Source of the DNA: Morella rubra
Lineage: Eukaryota; Streptophyta; Magnoliopsida; Fagales; Myricaceae
Direction of reading: 5' to 3'
NCBI GenBank assembly: GCA_003952965.2
Contig: CM025850.1
Location: 35,763,536 to 35,827,535, forward strand
Length of the DNA: 64,000 nt
Below are positions 13,308 through 25,000 of this stretch, in pieces (position 1 is the stretch's first letter; each line of letters opens with the position of its first letter). The translations under genes and the position numbers were made by a program. Under the pieces are notes generated by a model. That model saw nothing but the letters and a program-made list of their open reading frames with translations. It was not told where the DNA came from and searched no databases.

Positions 13308-13640
13308 CTAATCAACCCTCGACACGGACTCCGTGTCGGAGGTTAGGTCAATGACTTCATTTTTCCCGATACCCTCTACTGGCGGCGCCGGTGGAGAAGG
13401 GACGTCATAAAAAGGGGATGTGTTAAATTTTGCTAGTTTGAAATCTTCAATTAAGGGATCTGGGATGGTTGGAGGCTCTTTAAGATACCACTGGGGCTCG
13501 TACCCCACGAAAACCTTGAATGACTCAGTGACATACGTCCAGAACGTCATCACTAATATGTACGGGTCTACATCCAAAAACTCCTCGCTCATAAAGATTA
13601 ACATTTGATACGTCCAGGGTCCACAGCCATAGCGGTACAT
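13308..13640 (-). CDS. unrecognised 110-aa open frame in the repeat block
   Basis: The ATG at 13640 opens MYRYGCGPWTYQMLIF and the frame ends at 13308. The protein is rich in aromatic residues early, has a Pro-rich stretch (PSPPAPPVEG), and ends in an acidic VIDLTSDTESVSRVD tail. It matches no family I recognise. The position inside repetitive DNA suggests the C-terminal part of a retroelement-associated frame. It could also be a chance frame. Confidence 0.3.
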   Translation of the reverse strand: MYRYGCGPWTYQMLIFMSEEFLDVDPYILVMTFWTYVTESFKVFVGYEPQWYLKEPPTIPDPLIEDFKLAKFNTSPFYDVPSPPAPPVEGIGKNEVIDLTSDTESVSRVD

Positions 13641-13796
13641 ACAAGAAAATTAAACAAATAAAGGGGTGAATCCTACAGACTCAGTAAGGGGGGGAAGGAA
13701 CATGTTATGAGCAACAACATGACAATAATAAAGCTAAGCATTGATAACCATAACAGGATAATAGTGTATGCTTGATGCAATGCAAGGATGATACAT

Positions 13797-13895
13797 CTGT
13801 TTCCCTGTCCTTTACTTTCTTTCTTACTTTCCTTCTTTTCTTTCATTCTTTCCTTGCTTTCTTTCCTTTCTTTTCTTTCTTTCCTTTCTTGTCGA
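13797..13895. repeat. CTTT/CCTTT-rich pyrimidine tract
   Basis: About 100 bases of almost pure pyrimidine, made of CTTT, CCTT and CTTTC units, lie within the retrotransposon-like block. Confidence 0.85.
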
Positions 13896-14325
13896 TCATT
13901 AGATATGTCCTTTAGTCTCTCTGTTTAACACCCAGAGTCTGGGTTGTGTGTCCCTCCTCTCCTCTGGGACTGTCCCGTGCCCCGGCACCAGGACCCTGTC
14001 AAGCGTATATTGTTTCACGCCAGGGATACCAACACTCCTTTCAGTAGTGGCTTGCACTATCCCACTGTTGTGATCGGTACCGTCACCCTGTCATCGGATC
14101 ACCTCTGGGTATGGGTTTCATTTCTGTCATTCTGTTATTAGATTCCCACACCCATGACATGACCCATGACAGGATGATGCAACATGTATCATATGCTTTA
14201 TAAAATCACTTAACTCAAAATGAGCAATAGATTTCATGGACCAATTGTCATATAAAATTCATATCAAATAAAGCAACCTAAATTCACAGTAACTTTTCTT
14301 AATCCACAGTTAATTTGTTAGATTT

Positions 14326-14406
14326 GGTCAATCCTACCACATACCACATGCTGTTAATAAGCAAGTGGTCAATCCTACCACATACCACATGCTGTTAATA
14401 GGCAAG
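14326..14406. repeat. 40-bp unit duplicated in tandem
   Basis: GGTCAATCCTACCACATACC followed by ACATGCTGTTAATA and GCAAGT occurs twice in a row, differing by one base (AAGCAAGT versus AGGCAAGT). Confidence 0.9.
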
Positions 14407-14539
14407 TCCAACAACTTATACAATTAGGTTATTTTTATTTTATTGCTACACCCAATAAGGACTGGCTGTATTTAAAAGAAATGATTTTAGGGCTCTTGAC
14501 TAGTTTCAAAAGAAAATCCTCCCAGGCATTTTCATTTAA

Positions 14540-14860
14540 AAACTTCCTAGGCATCATAAAAAAAAACACTTCCCGGGCAAAAAAAAAAAAGGCTTCACGA
14601 GCATGTTTATAAAAATCTCCCCGAGCATGCTTGTTAAAACTTCCCGGGCAGATAGCCTCCCTGGGTACGTTTTATCAAAGTCTCCCCGAGCATGCTTGTT
14701 AAAACGTCCCGACCATGCAAAAATAAAGGCCTTCAAAAACATCTTCCCTGACTATCAAAAACAAAGGCCTTCAAAAACATATTTCCCGACCATGTAAAAA
14801 CAAAGGCTTTCAAAAACATCTTCCTCGACCATGCAAAAACAAAGCCCTTCGCATATTTTT
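14540..14860. repeat. degenerate minisatellite, about 39-bp unit
   Basis: Repeated units of two related kinds: CTCCCCGAGCATGCTTGTTA at the left, and ATGCAAAAACAAAGGCCTTC with AAAAACATCTTCC at the right. They alternate about every 36-42 bp. The shared core is (C)CCGRSCATG followed by an A-rich stretch. No frame stays open through the array. Confidence 0.75.
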
Positions 14861-15589
14861 CTTTGGTTTAGATCCAACACAGAAACAAAAATGGGTTACT
14901 TGTCTTTTCCCACCTCATGACAAAAGTCACATGTTTTAGGCACAATTCGAACATTCCTAATACATTTATGTAAGACAAACTCTACACCCTTACCTTAGCT
15001 TGTTGTATTGCTTTCTTGAAAGATTAAAACACCTAAAAATAGCAAGATACCATGTTAGGAAGAGAAAATTCAAAAGCTGAGGGAAAGAAAAAGTGCAGGC
15101 CAAATACCTCACTTTTCCTTGTAATCTCCTCATTTTCTTTAGTCTTTTTCTACTCTTATCCTTCGGTCAATCTCCTTGGTCACCAGATGGTTCATGTCAC
15201 TTTCCCTTTCTTTCTTTCTAAGTCAAAGGCAGTTTCTCCTCTCCTAATGTCGTTCAGTTAAATCTCTTTTTCTCTCACTCTCTGACGAACAAAACACATA
15301 AATAAACTATACCTTTCTTACGGTTATTTCCCCCTTGGCCAGTTTACATACCCTAGGCTAGGTCTTAGAGAAAATCAGCAAAAAATTAAGGCATAGCCAG
15401 TCACAAGCAGCCACCTACCCGTCTCAAATTTCACGTATCTTTTAACAATCAGCAAATTAATCACATTAACTTATGCGTCAATGACAAAGCCCCACCTAAG
15501 AGGTTAGGTAAAATGTGGTAAGGATGCATTTAATGCCCACCACATGGTTAAGACATGTAAAAGCAAACTTTTTTTAAAAAAAGTCGGGT

Positions 15590-15960
15590 CTACAAGGCGC
15601 CAACCCGCACATGACTAAAAATAAGCCCCGGGCATAGGCTAACAAAACTCTAGGTCCAGGTCTCAGGGTTCGGGTCTGAGTCGGGTCTCGAGTAGTACTC
15701 GGGTGTCTCAATTCCCGGGCATGCTGCACTCGGTAAGCCCAGGACTGTCTCCCTTCCTCCCTGGGTGCTTTCTACTTGGTGCCTCCGGGTGTTTCCACTC
15801 GGTAACCTCGGCCCCTAACTCATGTACCCCGAAAATGTTCCCCCGGTCCCTACTGACCCCGGTGATGTTTCCCTTAATTCCCGGGCCTTCACAATTTACC
15901 CCGGGCCTACATTTGCCCCGGGCTTAACTCATTGACCCCGGGCTTAAACACCTGCCCTAT
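15590..15960. repeat. CCCGGG-rich degenerate repeat array
   Basis: CCCGGGCATR, CCCCGGGCCT, CCCCGGGCTTAA and CGGGTCT motifs recur every 15-30 bp over about 370 bp. It is an island of GC-rich DNA in otherwise AT-rich surroundings. It shares the CCCGGGC(A/T) core with the minisatellite at 14540-14860. Confidence 0.7.
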
Positions 15961-16448
15961 CAGACCCTATAAAAAGTAAACACAAGAAAATGGGCACAAC
16001 TATAACTATAATAACATATACATAAAAACTATATTATATGAGGGAGTCAAACACGAGTCAAAACATATACATAACACATTTAGTAAACGAGTAAACAAGA
16101 GAGGAGTGTAACAGTAACAAATTTTGTAATTTAAATAATGTGTGTAGTGAAGGGCTACTACATGTGTCCGTAGTTTATCGTGGTGTTAAGCCTTCTAGTA
16201 CGATTAAACTAGACTAAAACCATCCCAATCCAATGCAAAGGGAGTTTCGTGAATTGTCCCTCGTTCGTTACATTAAAAAAATCCTAATATATGGTGGGTA
16301 ATGTAATATATCCTAATCCTTCACAAGCCTTATTATAACGACCCATGCCTAGAATTACGCTAATTTTTTTTATATTATCAAATAAATTAGCAAAAAGAAT
16401 TCAGTAATTGGTTGCGAATAAAGTTGCAAGAAGGATAGTTTGGAAAAG

Positions 16449-16718
16449 TTTTTTTTTTTTTTTTTTAAAAAAACATACAACATTAGCAAGGAGCTTTACC
16501 ACACAATCGGGTGTCCGGACCAGCTTGTGTATCTTGACTAATCTTAGGGTCTGTGTAGTCTCTCATGTCCCACACAACCCAAACAATTATCAGGTTAAAG
16601 ACTCTAGGGGTTACCCCAAAGGGTTGGTAGCACGTATGATATTTAAACTTGGGACTTTCTAGGGAACAAACTACCAAAACCCAAGCATTAACCACTTGGT
16701 CAACCCCTTGGGGTTAGC
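16449..16718 (-). mobile_element. tRNA-derived SINE, copy 1
   Basis: Read on the minus strand, the element begins GGGGTTGACCAAGTGGTTAA, which contains an RNA polymerase III A box (TGACCAAGTGG, 16692-16702). A decayed B box (AGTTTAAATATC, 16639-16650) follows. The body passes CCTTTGGGGTAACCCC and ends in 18 A (plus-strand T run 16449-16466). A clear target-site duplication is not visible. Confidence 0.7.
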
Positions 16719-18930
16719 TACATAATTAAAACAACATAAATATGGAAAATTGTGCACCACAAAAAAAAAAGTCCCCATACTTCAGTTAGCAAAATAAAAT
16801 AAAACGATGATAGAAGTGCTAGGCATACATCCTAATATATACATCAAAAACTACCATCAGTCTCAAAACTGGCCTCACTAAAACAGCTCTGGGACATTTG
16901 GCGCTGGAAGAGGGTCCAGGTGCCAATACCCTGAGGAGATGGGTAGTAGTGTGGACTCCACGGGAGTTCAAAAATGGTAATGCTCGATGACCATCTCATG
17001 GTTTAAGGAGACCCATCAAGATCTGAACCGTCAACCATTAGGTCCTTAGGTCGAATGTCTTCTGGAGATTGAACAATTAGATCTTTTGCTATTTAATAAT
17101 TATCATGGAATATCAAGGAAAACAAAAAAAGTGTTGAGTCATTTGTACTAAGTATGATTGGGAAAGGGAAACAAGATAGATAATAAAAAGAAGACAACAT
17201 ACAATGATCAAACTCATAGGACAATTCCAATGTACAAGACAACAAGCAGATGCAAATACAGTAAACGTACTGAGGCAAGCTACAGTGATCAGTTACAATA
17301 AAACAGGGAACAAGGTTCCATTTTATTGCTCTTTGATTGACCAGTTACTAACTCTCATTACTCTTGGAGTTAGAGTTGTGCTTCTCTCTCTCCCTTACAT
17401 TTTAGGACAGTTTCGTGATATCCTCTTCATCGGAACAAACGTGGTAGAGCCGCACTCGTATTGATGTATATATCCACCAGGAGGCCACTTCTGGATTCTA
17501 GATGAGACGGGGGTTGCACATCCTCCACATACTAGTACCAAACTGAACTCATTCATTTGTTACTTATTTCTCATTTGTCATTTCTCATTTAGAGATTAAC
17601 AACAATGCTTAATCAACCATAAAATTTTAAAAAGTAAATAAGCAATAGTATCAGCATATAAATCCTCTCGATCATTAATTATAATAACATAAATCACTTT
17701 AATGGGATTCAGAAAAATAAATCTATCAACAAAGGTTATGGAATCTCCAGTACCATACCAAGCAAGCAATTAAATATAGTCAGCCGGCCTCAATATTTTT
17801 CATTCATTAGTCAACCGGATGTTCAAGCTATCTAAGTTTCAATTTAGCTCACTCAAAACAGCTCTTCATAAATATCAATGCACTACAGAACATATAACAA
17901 TCAAGTAAAATTTCACAATTTATTGTTTTTAGGTTAATAGATTAACAAAAGAATTTTAGACACCAACGTTCTAATCTCTTCAAATATACAACATCTTCAT
18001 ATCTATTAGGTTACCATCATATTTAGCATACTAAGTAATCAAAATAGGAATGAACAAAGATGATAAAAGAAACAAATAGAACAATTACCCAATGCTGAAA
18101 TTTTCAGTGTTCTGCATTAACAAAATTCCAACAACTAGTTTAATTACTTTTGTTATCTTAATAGCTTGGAAAAGCCTAGTTTGTACATTAATAGTTGATT
18201 CCAACCTCCTATATTTCGTCTACAATATAGTAAACAATCAGCAGCACATTCGGCAAGAGATAACCTAATGGATGGGAAAATTCTGCAGCTTTAGATGTTT
18301 ACTTGTTCCAGTTTAGTTTTCCAACCAACATGCAACTGTTCTGGTCATAATTTTTTTACTAACAGACAAGCTTTTTGTCAAAGGTTGCACATAATTAATA
18401 CAATGTTGCATTTTGTCAAAGGTGCATTTAAGTCTGATGGGAGCAGATTCAACTCTACAAAGTTGTCCACTCTAGATTAGAGAACATGTGGGGCTCGATC
18501 GTTTATGTCTGGAGTCTCTAATCCGCTCTTGCTAGTAGCTGACCTTTTAGTGACTATAGCTCGATCCTTTCTTATTTCTTTCCTTAATCCGTCCAAATGC
18601 ATTAAGTGCGAAGGTTGGAAATTAAACAACCTTGGTGGTCAGTTTCAAAGACGGCAAACAACCCAGAATCATTGGTTTGAATATTTTCTTTTGGATTAGT
18701 GGTAACTCTACTTTTTTATTCAAAGAGTGGAAATTTGAACCCAAGTCATTCATTGATTGACCTTTTTGTTCCCCTCTTGGAAGCCTTTGTAAAATAAAGA
18801 AGGTATGGATGCCTGCAGATGATGGTGTAGACAAAGAGTACATGAATTCATCCATACATACATTATGTATGCAGACATACATAATGCAAAAAATATAGGC
18901 TCATAAAAGAAACATCTATGTTTTCTTTAG
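16719..18930. other. AT-rich intergenic DNA, nothing recognised
   Basis: Only short, domain-free open frames. Low-complexity A/T runs and no RNA gene signature. Confidence 0.5.
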
Positions 18931-19158
18931 TTGACAAGGTATCCCAAGCTTTGCCCCCGACTATTTCTTTTAGACCGGCCGTGCAGTGTCTTTGTTACCC
19001 ACGGACCAGGTAACTATCTAGCTAGCTGCAATAAATCCTCTAGGGGTGGCCCCAAGGAGATTGGTAGGCAAGTGAAGTTTCAAACTCTTGACCTACAATA
19101 TGGCAAGTGGTTATTAAGGTTCAGCTTTCCGCTTGAACTAACCTCTAGGGTCAACTAA
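18931..19158 (-). mobile_element. tRNA-derived SINE, copy 2
   Basis: Minus strand: an A-box-like TAGTTCAAGCGG (plus 19129-19140) and a B-box-like GTTTGAAAC (plus 19077-19085) are about 45 bp apart. Then come CTTGGGGCCACCCCTAGAGG and the ACGGCCGGTCTAAAAG tail region. The order and spacing match copy 1, though sequence identity is moderate. No poly(A) tail is evident. Confidence 0.6.
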
Positions 19159-19164
19159 AATCTA

Positions 19165-19430
19165 AGGAGAAATTACATTTTACAATTTATACACTAAAAT
19201 ACTAATTTTGACATATTGCACCTCAATCTACCAAGTGCTTTACATTTTGAACCTCATGCTATGATCTCAACGTTGAAACAAATATAAAACAATATACATG
19301 TCACAATTTAACGGTTAAATTATAACACGGGGTGCAAAGTATAAAATTAGTGATCTTTTGAGGCGTAATGTGTGAAGTTTAGTAATTTGAGGTGTGAATT
19401 CTAAAATATGTAGCAGTTAAAAGGTTGAAA
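19165..19430. mobile_element. decayed MULE-like MITE relic
   Basis: GAAATTACATTTTACAATTT at the left, followed by TTTTGACATATTGCACCTC, resembles the subterminal sequence of the MITE at 53434-53830. Inverted GGTGCAAAGTATAAAATTAG sequence lies at the right. The ends are too decayed to define. Confidence 0.35.
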
Positions 19431-20496
19431 ACTCTAATTTTAAGATGGAAAAACATCCATTCTCGTGGTAGCTGGGCAGAGGCTCATCTGACATGGAACA
19501 AGAATTTATACTGGTTTGTTTGGGTTCAATTCTCGGTGGATTTATAACTACATACTTTGCAAATATATATGTAGATGTAGAATCATCCTCAGCATGCGCC
19601 CCCTTTTAAATGCGTTCTTGTGGGTAGAAACGACTGACTTGTTCTCGAGAAGGAATGCAGTACTGCTCCATAGGGAACTGGGCGCCTTTTACCTTCCAGT
19701 CAAAGAACAAGGTAGGCAAACAGACATTTTTAACAGGAATTTCTTCTGAGAAAAGAGGGTAAAAAGAAAGATAAAGATATTGTAGTCTCCTAATTTTCAC
19801 GCCAAGCCCACACCCCCATATATTCAAATAGATTCCCTCTCTTGCTCTCTCTCTCTGTGGAAGAACAGATGGGCCATGATTCTTAGAATTCTGATTCTCA
19901 ATAGAATCAAGATGGCCAACAAAAAGAAAGGGTAGGCCCCGAGAGAGCACCTAAAAAGCAACGCTGATTAGAAGAGTATCAAGTGCTTGCCACTCTTGCT
20001 CCCTCCTCCTTTCTTTTACCTCACTTACTCTTCTATAGCTCTTCCCCTCGGCGGGTCCACCACTCAGTACTCTTTTTGTTTTTGACCAAAACCCTATTCG
20101 TTCTTGTTCGTGTAGAATTCTCGTGTCTATCCAAATTGAACTTCCTGCTGTTCAAACTCGTCCCCAAAAAGTTGGTATGCTGAAATGGATTGAGGTTGGG
20201 GGTCATAGTATATGGTATGGGAATCCGACAGATTACAATGTAGCATATATCAAATCCACAATGTGCATGGCTCATTGCTGTCATGCACGTATGTCATGAA
20301 TATCCAAGTGCTTGAATATGACGCTTGGTAATTGGCGTTTCAGTCAACACAACCTCTATGAACAATCACATTTTGTTTCCTCCCAAAAAAAAAGAAAAAA
20401 AAAAAAGGTGTCCGCACACATATTATGTAATCCTCTCTTCATCTTTTTCTTCGTAATCCTCTTTTACTTTTCCCTTTTCCTCATATGGTTTCGTCC

Positions 20497-20503
20497 ATAT
20501 ATA
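20497..20503 (+). promoter_or_regulatory. TATA-like box of the Josephin-like gene
   Basis: CCATATATAACCC lies about 170 nt upstream of the ATG at 20672. Between them is a pyrimidine-rich leader. Confidence 0.45.
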
Positions 20504-20574
20504 ACCCATATAACCTACCCAACTGTCCGCTCTGGTCACAGATTTCTTTCCCCTCCCTCTTCCTCTCCTATTTG

Positions 20575-20578
<4 letters not shown>

Positions 20579-20604
<26 letters not shown>
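20579..20604. repeat. (TC)n microsatellite in the probable 5' UTR
   Basis: About 13 TC units lie between the TATA-like box and the start codon. CT-rich leaders are common in plant genes. Confidence 0.85.
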
Positions 20605-20605
<1 letters not shown>

Positions 20606-20671
20606 TGCTCGCTTTCTGTGTCTCTCAAGAAGGAAGAGTAATATTTTTCATCTTGGGTACGTATATATCAG

Positions 20672-21061
20672 ATGTCGAGAAGAGCAAACAAAAGAGTGAG
20701 TTTCAGTCCGGATGTCAACGATAAGCCAAATGTCCTTCACAAACATGGTGGAGGAACCAGAGTCGCTGGAGGCAGGAAAAGGGTAATTGGAATTTGGATT
20801 TTCAGGCTTCCAAAAGGCTCATCAGGTTTCTCTCCTGTCAAGTTTCTACAGCGTCTCCGGGCTAAGGTGGTAAGAGCTATACGTCTTGTGTCCATGCGAC
20901 GACGGTCTTCGCGAAAGGTTTCCTCCTCTTTGGTCAGGTCACGCTCTGTATCGGAGCCCATCGACTCCCATCAAGCTGAAGCCATAGAGGACTGCATCGA
21001 GTTCTTGAATTCTTCCTCCTCTTTGCAACGATCGAACTCGGTCTCCACAAGTTCTTGCTAG
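20672..21061 (+). CDS. small basic plant-specific protein ('Josephin-like'), intronless
   Basis: 129 aa, start ATG at 20672, stop at 21059-21061. KRVSFSPDVNDKP lies near the N-terminus. A basic amphipathic stretch (SPVKFLQRLRAKVVRAIRL) is followed by SMRRRSSRKVSSS. A conserved AEAIEDCIEFLNSS block precedes a Ser-rich tail. Plant genomes annotate this family as 'Josephin-like protein', but there is no ataxin-type Josephin domain (no catalytic Cys/His arrangement), so deubiquitinase activity should not be assumed. Function is unknown. The gene lies between SQD2 and the TRM7-type gene on the opposite strand to both. An upstream ATG at 20485 opens a different, unrecognised frame. Confidence 0.75.
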   Translation: MSRRANKRVSFSPDVNDKPNVLHKHGGGTRVAGGRKRVIGIWIFRLPKGSSGFSPVKFLQRLRAKVVRAIRLVSMRRRSSRKVSSSLVRSRSVSEPIDSHQAEAIEDCIEFLNSSSSLQRSNSVSTSSC

Positions 21062-21069
21062 AATTTACC

Positions 21070-22060
21070 TTGCTAGCTCTTGAAAATAATGTATATGCAA
21101 AAGATTTCATGATTCATTGAGTATAAAGAAAAAGAGTGTATGATTCATTGATTATAAGTAGTTTACCTATTTAAGAGAACCAAAATGTACAATTTGTGAA
21201 TGGTACCATCTTTGCACTGTAGGAACCACATAATTGTTAGCTATGTTGCATCCGTCGGACCTACGATCGGACTTGCAAATAGTCTGGTCCGGCAGCCGGG
21301 TAGATGTACAATGCGATTCACGGCATCTGAGCTGGATTTTAACCAGGGAGAGTGGCATCCTGGAAGATGTACAATGTGAATGCTGTGTGTGTTATATCTG
21401 TCTCCTTCAATTTGTAGTTCGTTTCTATTAGTAACGAAATATCAAACTAAAAGAAATTGGAGAGAGTAAATAGAGTGGATGATCATTGGTCCAATCTCAA
21501 ATCATACCAAACAGAAAGAAACGGGGGGGAAAACGAAAAGGCAGATCAATTACCCTGAAAGTTACAGGGTGATATATCACCAACACACAGCTCATAGACA
21601 CGGACCATTCCGCGGGTCTCGAGCGGGCCTATCCAATATTCAAAGGAAAAGTCACTGTCAGGTCCACAAACTTGAAAATCAGGGAACATCCCCCTCGATA
21701 TAAGCTTTTGTTCCAATCTTTTGACCTAACAATACAGACAAATATGCACAAGGAAATGCCATAGCGTGCACAGTCCTTACAAACACCCTCTACCACAGAA
21801 TGATTTCCCACTACCATAGTGGATCCGTTTGGTAAATTATCTCAAGATTTTCTTGTAGGCATCTCGGACAAAGATTGCAGGACAACAAAATGCTTGAATG
21901 CTTACCCTAATCACTATCTGTCCATTCATCAAAAACAGTTACCCCTATACTTTCTCCACAAAAAACCAATGGGAAAAAAAAAATAAAGTAACTCTGATAG
22001 CACATTTAGCCATTTGAGTTGATTGGTCATTTTTGTATGCATGAATAAATGTAATTCAAC
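21070..22060. other. intergenic region between convergent genes
   Basis: Holds the 3' flanks of the Josephin-like gene (+) and the TRM7-type gene (-). No gene is recognised. Confidence 0.5.
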
Positions 22061-22064
22061 ATGA

Positions 22065-25000
22065 TTAAGAATCCAAGGACAGCTTTTCAAGCTCTTGGGT
22101 TCCATGACTGGATGCTTTCTTCAATTCAAGGGCTCTCTTATAAGGAGGGGCAATTGGGGGCTGTACAGGATCCAAGCTCTTGTAAGTTCCATCAGCAGCT
22201 TTAGGTAAAGGATACGAACGGTCAGAATCATATCCCGAGAGGTCCCCGCAAGCTAGAAAGGGGATATACACCTTATTTGGCCCTTCCAACCACCCACTAC
22301 TGCAATCTGTTATCCAACATAATATTATTACTCCCACGTGAAATAACAAATATCATGATGGAATTGCCTAAAAAAAGAAATATCATGATGGAATTGGCCC
22401 CATGGAATCGGGACCCATAATTGAACTAATATCCAGATTGGAAGCTGAAAACTTATGGAATTTAGTTTCCAGCTTTGGGAATTTTCTCTCTGAAGGGATT
22501 GACTGTATATAGTTCAAGTTCAAGACGAAAAACCATTAACCAAGAATGCAATTCTAGGAGAATATCATATTACCTAGATCGTCTCCTCCAGATGGACTCC
22601 CCACTTTTTCTAGGAGGCGATACAGATCTTTTGGATTAAACCCTTCTGGAGGGGAATAATTCTCGCAAACCGCAAATGCCTCTGTATTACATTTTTGAAG
22701 TGTTAGCTGACTACAAATTACCTCGTAAAGATGACTAAGATGACAACTCCCAGGTTTATCTCGGGAAATAGGGATGACCAAGATGATTACTTTTTATGTC
22801 ATGGGAGACTTTCCCCGAATTTGAACAAATGAATTTCAGAAGTGCTAAGAGCCTCCAAGGGGAAAAAAATTGGAAATAGAAGTGTTACCTATGCTTGAAT
22901 TTCGGCTGCTTTTTGGTTTAGCAAAAGTCACTAAAGGAAAAAATAATTTCAGCTGCAACAAAGAAGCAAAAAGAGTAAGAACATTCCATGTAGACTTGGT
23001 TCTTGTCATACGCAAATAAGCATAAACAGACAACACTAATGCCATGGATGACAATCACATAGAAGGAAGAAATATCTGCGGGCATTTCTAAATTGCTCTC
23101 GGTACAATTGATTTTTTTGCCTACTAATGTGCGAAGAATATCAATTAAGAATGACTGTGGGATACAATAGCTCAATTAAAATCCCTCATGACACTCTTAA
23201 GTAGGTAGAAACTGACCGAAAGCTTATTTGGCCACTCGCAGATTAGCCTGGCTTTGGGCCACAAAAGGTCATTCTTCTTGAATTTTGTTCGAAGTTTTTG
23301 TAAGCATGGTATCATTATTATGAGTCAGCGGTGGAGTCAAGAATTCCAGAATTCATCTCCTTCTTGTTCTTCTTAGGGAAGGAGAGAGAGGGGGGGAGGG
23401 GTAGTGGTGAACTTATATTCAATGATCAATTTGTTTTTCTCTTCACAAACTGTTTATTGTGCCATGTATATCAATAAAAAAAATCAATATTGCAAGTGAC
23501 AATTTATCTCTTACTCAATGGATAATGCTTATCCTCTTTCAATAAAAAAAACCTAAAAAGATGAGGCTTTGCACCTGAAATAGGACTAGTGAGGATTCAG
23601 AATAATGGTCCTACACTTTTAACAAGATGAAGATGCAAAGAGTAAAGAGACAGTCTTTTGAACAACCAACCTTTTGAGTTTTAACAGAAGTTTTGGAGGT
23701 TAACCTTTTGCATTTCAACAAGAACCTAGTTGTATAACTTTTTTCAGAATCTCAGAAAGTTTCAAAGTAGTCTTAGACTTCTTAGGGGGTAGGGAGGTAT
23801 TCAATTTTTTTGGAGGATCCAAAGAGAAGTAGAACTTACGTGTTTCCCAAAAATACGTATATATATCTCAGAATTACAGGAAAATGGATTTTTTTTTTAA
23901 AAAAAAAACTTCAGATTAAGAGCTTATTCAGATTTTTTGGGACAATTTTACAAAATAAGTTGGAGGGCTCAAGGAGGGTTCTCTTTCTTTTCTTTCTTTC
24001 TTACTTACTTTTTGGGGCTGGATCCCCGTCCCCCCATGCTCAGCCGTGCTGTGAGCACATAGCAAAACCTTGTGCAATAGCTTGTCAGCTTGATATTTGA
24101 CGAGGGCTAGATTGAATAGATAAAAGGATCATACAGGTTCTGTCCCTGACCGTCAGGATAGGTTTGGGCAAAGGTATCATATATTCAGACACTGACTTGA
24201 TATCGGAAGTTCTGACAAGCATTTGATTTACCTGACAGTACAGAAGACTAGTATCTTTCCCACGGAATATTTTTGCAATAAACGTTCCGCCTTCTCTAAG
24301 TACATGGGTAACAATTGTTAAACCCTGCAGGAAAGATGGCAAGGCAGTATCAAACTAATGCAAACTTCACCAAAAGACAAAACAGATTATTGAAATCAAC
24401 TGCATCCTGCAACAGTGAGCAAGCAATAGTTTGACCAGAAATAGTTGCCAAAATAGAAGAATTGTGACCAAAATACGAAGGATTGATTGGCAATGGTTCT
24501 AATTTCAGTTTGAAAATCTTTGAACTATATTGTAATTATTGTGTTTATGTATCAAACAAAGCTACCAAGAAACTTAACATAGAATTTTATTTCTCGTTAC
24601 TTTCTTCCAGCATTTTCAGTTTATAGTAGCCAAGCAATTCTCTCACAAATTTCCCGCATATATTCTACAGGTTACTCCCTAACTTCCGCTTTATGTTAAA
24701 TCAAAATTATTCGTGCAGCTATAAATTGGATACGGATACCATGAAAAGGAACAGCTGGTTGCTTGTAGCTCACTCATTTTTCTTTCTTTCAAATAAGGTA
24801 ATTATCATCTTAAACCATCCACAAAAGTAAGTTGCCCCCAAGAAGTACATTGGAAGGTGTGAGAGCAAGCATAATTTACCGCTAGTATGAGCTGGGATTG
24901 TACAAACTCATCCATGTCATGAAGACCAGTCACTGCAAAGCAGAACAGCAAAATGCAAATGCAAAGTTTAAACAAGAAAAACGAACATGTAAAATATCAG

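Larger units (their letters stand above)
12849..16130. mobile_element. retrotransposon-like repetitive block, boundaries uncertain
   Basis: The block begins near a TGTCACGCCTCGTGCTAG sequence, similar to the TGTCACGCC starts of many plant LTRs. It contains one 110-residue open frame, a long CTTT-rich tract, a tandem duplication and two families of degenerate minisatellite. I could not find a matching second LTR, primer-binding site or any gag/pol motif, so class and ends are inferred only. Non-autonomous LTR derivatives (LARD-like) are one possibility. Confidence 0.35.
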
